Of a stretch of DNA of 64,000 bases, positions 44,385 to 57,080 are shown in pieces (the first letter of the stretch is position 1; each line of letters opens with the position of its first letter). The stretch lies in assembly GCA_030765065.1 (NCBI GenBank), contig CM060986.1, forward strand, positions 77,679,573 to 77,743,572, written 5' to 3'. This DNA comes from Deroplatys truncata (lineage: Eukaryota > Arthropoda > Insecta > Mantodea > Mantidae). Made by a program: the position numbers and the translations under genes. The notes beneath the pieces are model-generated. The model ran no database searches, was not told the origin of the DNA, and saw only the letters and a program-made list of their open reading frames with translations.

Positions 44385-45245
44385 GTATCGGGGGATATTC
44401 TTGAAATTCTTAGTCACATTTTTGGAAGATGCTGAACTTATAGCCCAGTTTGGTATTTTTCGGCTTTTTGTTTTTGAGCTATGCTGCTCACAAAATATTT
44501 TTTTTCTAAAAATGCTTTTTTAGATTTCAGGGGGTCTCAAAACATATATTTCCTGTGAAATATCGATATCCAATTTTTGGTTGGAATGCAGCACCTTCAC
44601 TAGAGAAAGTAAAAATATGCATTACATGCATATGACTTTCTCTGCCGAATATCGTTTATTTTATACTTAGTTTGTACAAAATGTTCCTATCAAAAATTTA
44701 TCTTTTTATCCACTTCGTGTTAATCAAGATAAACCTTTTACACAAATAGTTTGGTTATACACTTTTTGTAGGTACAGATGAGCCCAATCGATAGTCAAAT
44801 GTTTTAAACCTAGTGACCTATGCTGGCCTTTAAATTAAACACTCTCTATATCATTTCGAGAAATAAGTGAACAGCGCGCGAACTTTAAAGAATGATAAGT
44901 ACTGCAAAGTTCAGTACAGATATATAGAGCATAGCTGATGCCACAAAAACGTTATTTGAAATAAATTCTGCTTTAAAGAGATCTGCAGTTTTTTTGTAGT
45001 ATGCTTTTGTGTAACCCTTAAGGTTTATTAAAATTATACAAAAATTCCTTCCGAGTGAAGAAAACATCACAGGTCCCTCCAAGAAAATTCAAGATAAACT
45101 TTTTATTTATCATGCAAGTATCTTAAATATAATACATATAAACATAATATAAATAATAAATATCTGGTACTTTAATCAATATAATTAGAGGAATTTTTTA
45201 GAAAATAAAAAAAATGTTAAAATGCTCTATGTAAAGGGTAGTTTG
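44385..45245 (-). repeat. R1 interspersed repeat, two rearranged pieces
   Basis: 44385-44615 is the end portion (GAAATTCTTAGTCACATTTT to ACTAGAGAAAGTAA). It is followed at 44620 by the start portion of R1 (CATATGACTTTCTCTGCC to ATGCTCTATGTAAAGGG), so the two parts are in swapped order or come from two abutting copies. Confidence 0.7.
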
Positions 45246-45311
45246 GGCTTTCATTTTGCAAATCCTCGTCTCATCCTAGAAAGATAATATAAATAACAAG
45301 TTTGATATTTA

Positions 45312-45430
45312 ATTTCCCTCGTAGCCGTGGTCGCTGGAACGTATAGCTTCAGCGCGTCGCCAAACTGAGGGTTGCGGGTTCGACTCCCAGCATGTATACG
45401 TATATGTGTAACAGTAATTGTAGTAAAACA
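45312..45430 (+). repeat. tRNA-derived SINE head
   Basis: TCGTAGCCGTGGTCGCTGG matches an A box, and GGTTCGACTCC (a perfect B-box consensus) follows 55 nt later. The downstream sequence is AT-rich with TGTAACAG. Confidence 0.6.
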
Positions 45431-45479
45431 GAGAAAACACGCCATTAATAAACCACGAAAAACAGGACAACATTTTAAA

Positions 45480-46315
45480 AATCTGATGTGATGCATTCAT
45501 GTGACCCTTTCTACCCTATATCATTTATTAGTCGATATACAAATTATTTTTACTAAAACATTTCTTTTCAATCTACTACATTTTAATCCAAATAAACCTT
45601 TGTAGAAATAGCTATATTACACATTCGTTACATATTCAAAGGGAACAGCGATAAGGAAATGTTTAATAACTGGACGCTATACGCTGGCCTTAAAATTCCA
45701 TACTGTTTCCATTCAATCGCGAGAAACAAGTGAATGCTGAAAGGACTTTTAAAAATGACCAAGTATTAAACAATTCGGGCCTTTAATAACGGATATCTCA
45801 GAAATGGCTTATGCCACAAAAAAGGGTTTGTGTGTTTTAAAGAGATCCTCTTTTTTGTGTGGTACGTTTTCGTCTATCCTTAAGGTATAGTAGTTGTGCA
45901 AGATTATTCTTCCAACTGAAGTAGGCTTCGCAGGATATTCTCAGAAAATTCAAGTTAAACATTTTATTTGTCAAGTAAATATCTTTAATATATTGTATTT
46001 TAATAAAAATCTGTTGATTAATTTTTTTAGAAAATAAAAAAAATTGAAAAGCGCTCCATGTAAAGGGAGTTTGGGGTGGGAAATTTTCTTAAAAATCTTT
46101 GTGTTGCATCCTTGGGAGGTGCTGAACATAAATACACAGTTTGGTATATATCTTACCATTCGTTTTTGAGTTATGCTGTTCACACTCACACAGACCTTTT
46201 CCTAAAAGTGCTTTTTGGATTAAGGGACGTCAAAGCATGTATTCCTGGTGAAATTTTGGTATCGAATTTTTTGATGAAATACAGACTTAATATACGTAGT
46301 GGAAAGTAAAATAGC
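45480..46315 (-). repeat. R1 interspersed repeat, best minus copy; shows the Polinton empty site
   Basis: Complete order of R1 blocks from GCATTCATGTGACCCTTTCT to GTGGAAAGTAAAA. At 46053-46070 it reads GCTCCATGTAAAGGGAG, the uninterrupted equivalent of the site where the 14.4-kb element inserted. Confidence 0.85.
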
Positions 46316-46484
46316 TGTGTTCGATTCCCTCTGAAAAATAAGTTTTGTTTTTCTTCTTTTGTCTAAGATTAGAGATGCATGCATACGCGAATAGCAATGG
46401 CAATTTTAATTTCTGAATAATCCAGAAGAAAATACATTTTGCTTTAGTGTATTGTAAAAGCTGTGTTTTCGTATCTAAGTTGTG

Positions 46485-46655
46485 CTGTTCACACACACAC
46501 ACACACATCACAGAGGCACACTTTTCCAAAACCCTTTTTTTATTCAGGGGGCTGCAAAACATGTATCTCCAATGAAATCTGTATATCGAATTTTTGTATA
46601 GAATACAAAAGAATGCTCTACTTAGTGTAAGTACGTTGTAGAAAAAGTAAGAAAT
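46485..46655 (-). repeat. R1 interspersed repeat, terminal fragment
   Basis: Fragment with CTGTTCACACACACACAC, the ATGTATCTCCAATGAAATC block and terminal GTAGAAAAAGTAAG. Confidence 0.65.
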
Positions 46656-47282
46656 AATACTTATTTGAAACATCAATCTAAGGTTTTATAATAAGTGGAA
46701 CGTCTTGTAGACAAACGTAAAATCGTGTTCTGTTCCAAATACTCGATTCTGCTTTGTTTCCTATACTCTAGTGCTTCTATCAAGCCTAAGGGAACTTGTG
46801 TTACCAAATTTCCGTTCATGCTGTACCGGGAAAATAAAAAGACGTTGTACCTGGAAACCGCTACAGAGCCCGAGGCCTGGCGAGAGAATGGCTTCTACAC
46901 ACAAGCCTCCTCTCGAACCTTCGAGGTCTACCTCACATCTGTCAAACTCACATGCGTCCATTTACTGCTTTCTCTCGCCGGACTCAGAAGGCAGAGAAGT
47001 CAAGGAAGCCTGACAAATGGAAGTTTTCCAGTCAATGTAGCGCTTCTGCCGTTTTCTTTTCATTCTTTCCTTGATGTACAAACGGAAATATAGTCTACCT
47101 TCGGTTTCTACACCATCCTCTTTCTATAGGCGAGGTAGTTTTAGAAGCCCGTTTATAACGTGGTGTTTTGTATAGCCACTCGTATTTCCTGCTAAACCCT
47201 GCACGGTAGAACAGTCGTGAAACTGTACGCACATCCTGTTAGTGTATATTTACAAGCGGCTCTAAAGAATACTAAGAATTTG
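46656..47282. other. Unannotated, locally GC-richer DNA
   Basis: A plus-strand frame at 46695-47093 (132 codons) overlaps two frames of similar length; none has a recognisable motif. I treat it as non-coding. Confidence 0.35.
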
Positions 47283-47480
47283 TTGCGTAAACACTCACAT
47301 GGGATTTTCTACCAATTCCCTTATTATTGTACTATTCATATAAAAATCAAATAGTCCATTCGTTTTGCATTAATCACAATAATGTTTTCCTTTGAAATGC
47401 TTTTGTTTATTCAATACGTACTTGGTAGTATTCACTCTGCAAAAACAAAACACATCGGCTTATACAAGAATACAATTTTA
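47283..47480 (-). repeat. R1 interspersed repeat, decayed fragment
   Basis: CACTCACATGGGATTTTCTA followed by a TTATTATTGTACTATTC block and TGCATTAATCACAATAATG, in the R1 start order. Confidence 0.45.
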
Positions 47481-47589
47481 ATAATAATGAGCGTATGTGG
47501 AGAAAAAAGAAAGAGAAACATAAGTTTACTTTCTCTACCACATGTATTCGAATGCATGGATATTGCCTAGTTCTTGCATTCTACCAACA

Positions 47590-48924
47590 CAGAGTGATTT
47601 AAGAAGAATTGACACATTTATTTCTTTAAATAATCTGTTAAAAATTCACTCAATGCCCCAATTTTAGTACCAAATAAAGCAGAACGTTCTGGAGTTTCGA
47701 TTACCTGTCATTAGATGTGCAGATGTTCATGTTTTATCCTAATTGTTAGTTTTATTGTCGGTAAATGTTTTTCAGATTTTCTTCTAGTCAACGTGAAAAT
47801 GGAGTACACTTTAATGAACGCCTCTTTCTTGTAAAGCAATACTGGATTACGAATTCAATTACAGCTACTCAAAGGGCATACCAGAGAGAATTTGATGCTT
47901 GGAATCCTCCCCAAAGAAAGATAATACTGGGACTGGTAAAAAAATTGGAAACAATTGGATCTCTGGTGACTGAAAAAGGCAAAAACTCGTTCATCTAGAC
48001 TTCCCACGGTTATTGTTGACGTAAGAGCACGACGGAATCAGTCACAAAAGAATCATTAAGACATTTGTCGCAGGAGATAGGGTACAGCTACTCAATGTGT
48101 CAGAGAGCTGTGAAAAATGCAGGCCTAAAGCCGTATAGGATTACGGTTGTCCAAAGTTTACAGAAACCAAATAAGGATAGACGACTGAATTATTGTCGTT
48201 GGTTTCAGCGTTCATTGTGCAAAATCCTGCCCTATTGTCAATCATATGGTTCACAGATGAAGCATGGTTCGATTTATGTGAAGTCACGCTATCGCGCCAA
48301 CGAAAATCCACATGTTATTTATGAAGCACCTATGCACCCGGTTAGAACCGGAGTTTGGTGCGCAATATCCAAACAGAGAATAGTGGGACCAATTTTGTTT
48401 TAAAACAATGTGAACACTGCAGAGTACCGACGGATTTTCATGGACTTTGCTGATCAAATAGACGATGTAGAGCTGAGTCAAGGATATTTTCAGCAGGACG
48501 GCGTTATATGCCATAGATCAAATGAATCTATGGTACGAATTGAAAGTTTCTTTGACAAACGGATAATTTCCAAGAACCTGTAGCCACCGAGTTCTCCGGA
48601 TTTGACATCCCCGTACTTCTTTCCATGAGGTTACTTAAAAGACAGGGTTTATACCACACGTCCCCAGACATTGGACGATCTAAAGCACAACATTACACAG
48701 GAGATTCAAGCTATTGACATAAGAGCCCTCCAACGAGTGACAGCAACATGGAACGACCATGAATTGTGCCTTATGCAGAATGGAGGACATTTTCAACATT
48801 TGCCATAAAGGTAAATAATCTCCCAAAGCTCCTTTGCATTTCAGGTATATTAAATTGTCGCCAGCATAACTCCTTTTGAAACAACTAAAGAAATAAATGT
48901 GTGAGTTCTTCATAAATCACACTG
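47590..48924 (+). mobile_element. Degenerate mariner-superfamily transposon with about 45-bp inverted ends
   Basis: The left end CAGAGTGATTTAAGAAGAAT and right end (complement) CAGTGTGATTTATGAAGAAC are inverted and continue through CACATTTATTTCTTTA. Length is about 1.33 kb, usual for mariner-type elements. It holds a broken transposase. Confidence 0.8.
47765..48808 (+). pseudogene. Mariner-superfamily transposase, several frameshifts
   Basis: The N-terminal helix-turn-helix region reads FNERLFLVKQYWITNSITAT...PPQRKIILGLVKKLETIGS, then stops at 48000. After a shift, SQEIGYSYSMCQRAVKNAGLK continues. The first catalytic Asp is visible as GAT 48256-48258 (TDEAWF context), the second as GAC 48497-48499 (QQDG), and the third as GAT 48599-48601 (SPDLTSP), about 34 codons later, which fits a D-D-D mariner-like triad. 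A stop interrupts just before the third (TAG near 48581). The C-terminus runs to TGGAGGACATTTTCAACATT and a stop near 48808. Confidence 0.8.
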
Positions 48925-49319
48925 TATTTTCTTTACTCCCCCTTTTCGTCGCTCCTGACCCTGAAACATGTGTTCATAGGGTAATACATAATTGCCAAAT
49001 ATTTGACATCACACTGCATGAGACGGAATCAAGTAGGGGCTGGTGTGGACCGTCGTTGCGATGAGTGCCTTTAAGCCGCTAGAGTGAAATGTTTCTGAGC
49101 CTCCCCCCTTTTGCCATTCACCTAGGCCTGGACCTTCGTTCCTAGACTAATTTGTTTGTATTGGACTTGAAGTCAAACCAGTAAGACATTTGGCTTACCG
49201 ATGGCTGTTGTGGAATACGGATGATACGGATTTTCTGCCAATATTAAACATTGGAGAATACTACATGAAACCAAAACATTTACACATTTCCATGTACTCG
49301 AATGCTGCATTCTATCCAA
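48925..49319. other. Unannotated DNA
   Basis: Nothing recognised. Confidence 0.4.
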
Positions 49320-49960
49320 AAAAAACTATTTCGAGATGACTACAAAAGGTAGTATGTATCTTGTAAGTTCAGGACTTTCCAAGAATGTGACAAGAATTTT
49401 CAAGACGATCCCACCACCCAAAGCTATCACTTACATAGTTATTTACACAATGTACACGTGTTTCTTGAATTTTCCGGGAATAGCTTATGAAATACTCTAC
49501 ATTTGGAAAGAATTTTGAATATGTTTGTACAATTGGTAAACGTTAAGAGATACAAAAAACGTACAGCACAATACACACATTATTTGAACCACACAATTAT
49601 TTCAAGTAACTTTTTGTGGCATCAGGAATTTCCGAAATATCCGTTATTATTGGTTTGAATTTTCGTCGTTCTTTTAATGTTTTGTAGCTATTCGGTTGTT
49701 CCTCACGATGTCATAGAAAGTATGGATTTCAAGGCCAGCATAGAGCCATTCACTTCTAAAAATCTGACTAAATATTCGGTTTCCACTGTCTCCCTTATAT
49801 CTACAACAAAATTTGTAATGCAAGTAGTTTTTCAATTATTTATATGAATTAACATGAGAAAAACTAGCTTGCTTAAAAATAGTTAGTAGAATATACATAA
49901 AATTAACGATAATGGGAAGATTGTTATGTGAACGTAACATATCAGATTTTTTTAAACATT
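49320..49960 (+). repeat. R1 interspersed repeat, one half
   Basis: Plus-orientation blocks: TCCAAGAATGTGACAAG, ACATAGTTATTTACACAATG, GAATTTTCCGGGAATAGC, TTTGTGGCATCAGGAATTTC and the terminal GTTATGTGAACGTAACATATCAGA. Confidence 0.75.
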
Positions 49961-50096
49961 TTTAATATACATTGTGCCACGGATCATCCTGAAAAGCTTA
50001 AAATACCCATTAAAATATATCTCTGAAACGGCCAACGCTAGAGAAAGTTTATTTGAATCAAATAATTTTCATATTTTAATAAAATAAAACAAATAT

Positions 50097-50621
50097 TGTG
50101 GCGTATTATTAATTTGTCATTACCAGACGCACTGTTGTGTTGTACTGTTGCTACCAGACGTAGCATTATTGGCTGTTTTTGGTTATATTTCGGCTTATTC
50201 GGTGTCTCCTTTTGGCGTGGACCACGCCAAAGGGGGGATCTGTTTGAAATTGTCTGGTATGACGTCAGCCCTGTCTGGCTTTAGTTAGAACACGGTTGGT
50301 GGGCCCAAGACAGCGTCACTCGAGAGTAAGTGGTCGTTGGGTCAAGGCGCGTGTGCAGCGGGTCTCCAGCTCGTATCTCCCTCCATCCTGTTTCCTTTGT
50401 GCATTATGTAGAGTCGCCAAACTTTTGTTAATAAATCCCAGATAATGTGTGTTATGTAATGTTTTTGTGTAATATGAAACCCACGCCTTCCCCTTAATTA
50501 CACACCAAGGTCCCGGACTTCTAGCTGCTAGCGAGTTGCGCCCCCACCCATGCACGTGTTGGGGTGATGTAAATTGAGCGTATTCTGGTGACCTTTTCGG
50601 CCTTCACTCCTACATGTAACA
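50097..50621 (+). repeat. Solo-LTR-like sequence, copy 2
   Basis: 525 bp from TGTGGCG to ATGTAACA (TG...CA), similar to 34135-34750. AATAAATCCC (about 50430) fits a poly(A) signal, and CCTTTTCGGCCTTCACTCC closes the element. The flanks AATAT and ATTTT resemble a decayed duplication. Confidence 0.55.
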
Positions 50622-50999
50622 ATTTTTATAATGGTATAAATGTTAACAACATGCTTATGTAAATTATATATAGATCAATAATTTGTGTGTTATGCAACAT
50701 AGGAAAACTTTTCATTTCTTCTAAATCATGTCCCACAAATAGGCTCCATTTCTGCTTCGACAATTTGCCAGTCTGTGCTGTATATCGTCAAATGTACTTC
50801 AACAGAAGTAGCATTATTTTTTCTATGAGTATTCTCGTTAAGGTCTACAAGAGAGTGTGGAGGATTTCAATAAACCTTGTTCTTCAAAGAAAGAAATCTC
50901 AGGCGAGAAATCTCGGAATCCTGGGGAGCATGCAACAATGTCTCTACTTTTCGAGATGATTTAAAGACCTGATTCAGAGTTGCCATGGAAATCCCAACA
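50622..50999. other. Unannotated DNA
   Basis: Nothing recognised. Confidence 0.4.
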
Positions 51000-51190
51000 G
51001 TGTGTGCTGAAGCACCATCTCGATATTGTGACTTGTCCAGTTTTCAACTGCCACGTCTCTCATTTCTCCTCCTGATTCAATTTTCATTGGGACTTCACTA
51101 GTACACGTTGTCATTTCGTTAATATGAACTAGTTCAATTTCTCCTCACTTCACTTTCTTCCTGACGTAGCGGCGTAATAAAATACGTAAG
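51000..51190 (-). repeat. R2 repeat, partial minus copy
   Basis: Shares GAACTAGTTCAATTTCTCCTCACTTCACTTTCTTC and GACGTAGCGGCGTAATAAAAT with the 27680-27770 part of R2 and, inverted, with 62990-63060. Confidence 0.5.
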
Positions 51191-51829
51191 ACGCCGATAT
51201 ATTTGGTAAATTTATTTTGGTTAAAATTGGAAAACAATTCGAAAAAAACAATATGTTATTTTGAAGGTCCGTTAGATACTTCCCAAGTTGTAACCTTATT
51301 CAGTACGCAAAATAACGTGCAGTTTGTTTACTTTGTAGAATGTCGTGTATTAATATGATGGACAGTTTTATAAGCCAGCGGATTTTAAAAAGTGTAAGTA
51401 GTCCTTAACCTTGAGTGCCTTTTTTTGCTAATTAGTATTTTTATATCCCAATTTATTGCAATCAAAAGAGACTTATTCATCTAGAGAGAAAAAGGTGAGG
51501 AGATTCTGTCGGCATTAGATAATGAAAAATAGTGTAGAAAAATATAATCTAACACGATTCGCAGCATTCGCTTGTATATTAAACTGTATTTAATATATTT
51601 TCATATAGATAAGCCAATTTCTTTCTTTAAAGATAGGAATCAAAATGTATAATTTGTATTCAAATTAGCATTGATATTAAATTTAATATAAATCATATTT
51701 GTTTGCGATCATGTGCTTTTTTCTTTTGGAAAATAATTCAATAGCGCCAGATATTTTAAGTTTATTATATCCATTTTAGAAAAGTAAGATAACGAATTCA
51801 GTTTTCACTTGAGATTTGGTACTTTATAT
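51191..51829. other. Unannotated AT-rich DNA
   Basis: Nothing recognised. Confidence 0.4.
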
Positions 51830-52735
51830 TTTTACTTTCTCTACTACGTATAGTAAGTAGGGGAAGTATTGCATTCGACCCAAAAATTCGATACCGAGAT
51901 TTCACCGGAAATACATGTTTTGAGACTCCCTGAATCCAAAAAAAGCATTTTTGGAAACATGTCCATGTGTGTGTGTGTGGTGTGTCTGTGTGTGTGTGTG
52001 TCTGTGTGTGTGTGTGTGTGTGTGTGTCTGTGTGCCTGTGAACAGCATAACTCAGAAACGAACAGTCGGATAAACACCAAACTTGGTATTTAGGTTCAGT
52101 ATCTTCCAGAGATGCGACACGAAGGTTTTCAAGAAAATCCCCCACCCCAGACTACCCTTTACATGGAACATTTTTCGAAAATTTTAATTTTCTCAAAAAT
52201 GGCTCTAACGATTTTGATTAAAATATCATATGTTTAAGGTATTTTCATGACAAATGAAATGTATATCTCGAATTTTCTGGGAATGTCTCCAAAAGTGTTC
52301 TTCATTCTGAACGACTTTTGCATAACTGGTAAACCATAAGAGATAGAGAAAATTTTATTACACAAAAAATGTAGATCGCGTTACAATACACAATTTATGT
52401 CATATACATTTTTTTTGTTGAGTGAACCGTTTTCGAGATATTGCTTGTTATTCCCTTAAATTGTCCAATACTTATACTTTTTCTCAAATTCGTTACTCAT
52501 TTTTTTATGTCCTGGACATGCAAAGAGAATGGAATGCGCCACATAGCAACAGCGCTTAAATATTTGACTATCGCTTAAAATCTACCATATTCCCCTTGCA
52601 TGTACAAGAAAATTATCAATAATATTGACATCTCGATATCTCGATTAAGATGAAGCATATGGAGAATATGCGTTTGTAAAAGTAGTTTGTACAAGAGTAG
52701 AGAAAGTCATGTGAGTGTAACACATCAGATTTTTT
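51830..52735 (+). repeat. R1 interspersed repeat, best plus copy
   Basis: From TTTACTTTCTCTACTACG to AGTAGAGAAAGTCATGTGAG, about 0.9 kb. The internal TG/TCTG microsatellite spans 51967-52038. The two ends share an inverted ACTTTCTCTAC / GTAGAGAAAGT. Confidence 0.85.
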
Positions 52736-52754
52736 TGTCTATTTTAATTAACGT

Positions 52755-52985
52755 TTGAAAAGGGCATTCCAGAGGAACTGTAGTTTCAGTTGAACTATCT
52801 AGTTCATTATCGTAAGGTATTTAGCGTAATAGAATTGCACATTCGCTTGAGATAAATCACTCTTTTGACTTTACCATTTGAAATAGCAGTTCAGAGGAGA
52901 CTACAGTTGTATTTTAATCTAGCTGCTCATTATCGGAATGTATTTGCTGATTCACATGTGCAATTAAAAACTAGAATTCCCGAGA
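52755..52985 (+). repeat. Two-copy degenerate direct repeat, about 118 bp
   Basis: GCATTCCAGAGGAACTGTAG...TCATTATCGTAAGGTATTT is repeated as GCAGTTCAGAGGAGACTACAG...TCATTATCGGAATGTATTT. Confidence 0.6.
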
Positions 52986-53539
52986 TAAGGCAATAGCGGA
53001 ATACAGCTTTTGAAAGCAGAGGCATAGAAGGAATAAAGCATATCAACATAAAGAGCGGCCAGAATTCAATTGCAGCACACACAGTGTTTGTTCTTTGATA
53101 CTTATATCTGGGAATCGATAAAAGAAGAGATTACACAGGATTATACTCTCTGCTTAAATAGCTTTTAAAATCGTAAAATTTGCTTTCAGTCTTTTCTCTC
53201 GTACCTCATACTCTGTGTTGAGAACCATTATGAGGGATTATCAACAAAAAGCATGATATTTCTCAGTGTCCTATTCTTCGCCCGGAATATACGGGTAACC
53301 CTGCTAAAGAATACTACAAGTAGTAAATTGTTATTTTCATATAACCGACATAAATATAATTCTGCTTCGTATTAGCGATTACAAGTAACGATTAACATAT
53401 TAAGGCCTTAGTTTACGTTTACGCGCTACCGGTAGTAATAATTGCTTACTGATGTGTTTTACAAGAAAGTATCTGTTATTCTGTAACAGGCTAGATGATA
53501 AGACGGAGCATGGTATATCTTAGCCAAAAACGTAGATTG
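52986..53539. other. Unannotated DNA
   Basis: Nothing recognised. Confidence 0.4.
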
Positions 53540-53725
53540 TATTGTATTCACATGTCTTTCTCTATCCCCTTTCGATTATTAGTGACCATACAAACTATTC
53601 TTATGAAAGTTTATTTTTCTACTACTACATTTAATCCAAATAAACCTTTACAAAACAGCTACATTACATATTTCATTATAGGTACAAAGGGAACAGCGTT
53701 AGCCAAATGTTTAAGAACCATCCGT
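53540..53725 (-). repeat. R1 interspersed repeat, fragment
   Basis: TTCACATGTCTTTCTCTATC to the AGCCAAATGTTTAAGAACC block, then broken by GC-rich sequence with a possible tRNA-like head (GGCCGGGTGGTCAAGCC near 53733). Confidence 0.65.
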
Positions 53726-53849
53726 GGCCGGGTGGCCGGGTGGTCAAGCCAGGAGGTCCCTCTTGTGGGCCCGGGGAAACACGACCCAGCAGTGGAGGTT
53801 CAATAGGCTTCCCTCTAGCAGGGCGAGAAGAAGTTCTAAATCGTTAGCC

Positions 53850-54644
53850 TCACCAGTTTATAGCCTGTTGAATAGCAAATAACTCAGCTTGGAATGTAGA
53901 GCATAAAGGAGCCAAATTACACGTATCTGAATGTATTTTATTGTTTCATGAAATACACCAAACAATGTATTGTATACAACAAAAACGCACCGTACCAACA
54001 CACCTACCTACATCTCTAAGAACTTCGGGAATCATCTGTATATACTTGAAGCTGTTGCTCGGTAATGATGTTGGAAACTTTATGAATTAAGTTGAAATAA
54101 AAATTCCTATTTCGCCAGTGTTTAATCTGCTAAATTAATGATATTTTATCTCAAACCGTTTAAGATAATAGACTGAAACTTTTACAGCTTTTAGATGCAT
54201 GTCTTCTATGCATCACAAGAATATTACTCTCTATTTTCTTGCTATTGGGTTTTAACGGAATGTCAATTGCTGGCTACTTTATGAGTGCACATGTATTCGT
54301 GTAGTGCTTGACAGTTGAGCAGTTGAGCTTAGTTGCGTAGTCGCTTTCCTGTACCATAATTATGCTTAGGAAGGTTTTTTTGCGTGTTCGCCTTTCTATA
54401 GCATCTATTTTTATTTATCTTTCTTTCATCCTGTAGGTGGAACTTTGGATGGTGATATTGAATGTCAACCAGCGTTTACCTTGAATAAACGACGAATAAA
54501 TATAGCTAGATTGGCGAAACACTGGATTTTAACTTCTAGAATGAAGACGAGGGACGCTACCGTCAAAGCCATCTAGCTCGGCACCCGTTATGTTTATAAT
54601 CGTTAATGAATAGTTACTTTCTCTGTTCTGTATTGTCTGACGGT
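53850..54644. other. Unannotated DNA
   Basis: Nothing recognised. Confidence 0.4.

Positions 54645-54710
<66 letters not shown>
54645..54710 (+). repeat. (TAA)n trinucleotide microsatellite, 22 uninterrupted copies
   Basis: Perfect 66-bp run. It would encode poly-Tyr on the complementary frame, which is not a gene. Confidence 0.98.
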
Positions 54711-56929
54711 TGTGTGTCTTACAAAGTAAACGTGTTACTTTTGATCTCCTTTTTGCACAGTAGTCCTTGTTCGTCAGCATAAATCACGCTTTAGGATTGG
54801 CTCATATTTCCCTTTAGGCATATAATACTGTAACAGGAAATGCTTTATAGCTGTTTACGCTTTAACTTTATCGTTCAATGACAAAAATAGAGTACCTACA
54901 TATTTATTTCAGGCAGCTTGGCCTAAAAGTAGAGCTTCTAACACAAATCACACAAACTAAAAGCTTTAGATTATTGCAGTAGTGCGATAATCTTCAGTGT
55001 GACCAACTTTGATTTCAAGTGCAATCAAATGGCAATTACCTTTCGTATTTGTACAGTTTAATAACTCGATTGGTTTAATTAGGTTCTACTTTTCATTGTG
55101 TCTTTTTACGTGATAATTTCTCATGGCGGTCGCATTATCAGTTCGCTATACAAATCGTCATACTTCAGTTTATTGCAAGTCGTTGTAGAGTTAACCTATA
55201 CGTTATATTGGCAGCTTTCTTTGATTTAAAACGTTACATAAGGATTAAATAGCGGAAATTATGAATTCAGAAGGCACTAAAATGGAAGTGAAATTACAGA
55301 AACAGCAGAAAGAATAACACTAGAAGTACTTAACCCCTATAAATAACAAAACAGAAAGCAATATGCTATCGTATTTAATCGCTTCCTTGCCTGGTGTAAA
55401 GCAAAACATGTCGAAAATAATTTCACTGAAAATGACTGCTAACGAATCAACAAAACATCAAAACATGACATCTCGATTTTTAACGTCGTTTATCTTGTTT
55501 CAAGAACCGCGCTCTAAACGTAATCTCTGTTAGTTTCAGGAATCAATATAATAATATTGATATTTTAAAAATTCTAGCGCTCTCTAAAAATGGTATACAC
55601 CAAACGTGTTAAGTGGTTTTATTTTGCTCTTAGGATTGGAAACGAAGGCCTACGGTCTTGATTTCGCAAACATTCCTACTCGAAAATAAAAACCCAGCTT
55701 TTAACCCTCGTATCATAATTTACTATTATGACTTCGTGTGTCTGGAGAATGAACATACACAACTTGTGTGACTAAAACTTATTATGCCTATTTCAATAGT
55801 TTCGAATGCAGAAGGGGAAAATTTTTCAAATGCCACCCTCATTTATAGGCAAGCTTTTTCTACGTAAGTACACATTTCTAGTGTTAAAATAGGAGGTGCG
55901 ATATTGGGGCATAGAAGACATACAAATTGGCGATTGGTACTCATTATCACCAAACCTTAATAATATATGATAATTACATTTATTGATATTGCACTATTAT
56001 TGTATGATACTACACATAGGAATTCAGCCAGTTTGAAATGTCCCCAATTTTACTGGAAGGAAATATTGGGTTTTACAATATTTATGGGTAGGCAAAAAGC
56101 TTCTTTTTCCTTTTTATTTTTTTTTACTTTAACATACAACCAAATCCGAAATATTTCGATTGAAATATAAATATTTTGCAAAATTAAGATGATGAAATGA
56201 AGTACTAGCACAATATTTTCAAAAAACGAGAATATACTTTCATATGAAATGCTCACGTGTTGAAAGTTTGAAATGTTTATACGATTTTGTACAGTATTCG
56301 CCTGTTTTGCATAATAGATAGTTTTATAACACTAAAACCTTGCCTACAAATAATAATAAAATATGTAACATTTCTAATGTTTTAAAACTCAATCATGTAA
56401 TATATTATTAAATTCCTAAACCAAAAACTATACTTAATATTACGAAAATTATTTAAATCTTTTCATCCAACTTCAATAAACATATACAACGAATTTTAAA
56501 TAAACATGGACAATATTGCTTCGTGGGGAACATTTTAAAGCTGAAATGGTATTAGAAAAGAAGATTACGGAAAAAATAAACCTTTAGCAATTTTGCGCTA
56601 TTTGCATACACCTATGTACATTCATTTAAACGTCACGTTTGACCAATTAAATTACCACAAGGACAAACCCCGATCCTGATTCTACATTGTTTGAGGATTT
56701 ATTACACAAATATTTATTTATATTCCATAATTTTTACCGAACTAGTGCTGGAAGTATGATTTCATTTTTAAATATTGCTGCTGTAATTCTCATTCATGCT
56801 GTTATTTTAACAGTGTTTAACATCCGTTGTTACTACATACATCACCACAGGTAACGCAAACGGATGATAACCAAAAATGAAATAATAATTAGGAACACAA
56901 ATTCAGGAAAGAAACGTAGCAAGTGTCCT
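54711..56929. other. Unannotated AT-rich DNA
   Basis: Nothing recognised over 2.2 kb. Confidence 0.4.
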
Positions 56930-57080
56930 AAGTTTAGGGCAACTCTCAGGCATTTGTCGTTTACAAGGACTGATGAATTCCTGAAGAAAGAAAAACAAAT
57001 TCACGTAGCACGTCCTGGCGGGATTTGAACCACTACCTCCCGTTCTTGAATTTGTCACTTAACAACCTTGGTCAATGCAT
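56930..57080 (-). repeat. tRNA-derived SINE-like sequence
   Basis: On the minus strand TGACCAAGGTTG (A-box-like, near 57070) precedes GGTTCAAATCCCGCC (B box, near 57025) by about 40 nt. Confidence 0.45.

Noticed and set aside
46695-47093. 132-codon plus-strand frame
   Set aside because: Overlapping frames of similar size, no motif, no splice or promoter signals; best explained by local GC content.
54529-54780. Poly-tyrosine frame
   Set aside because: Produced by the (TAA)n microsatellite.
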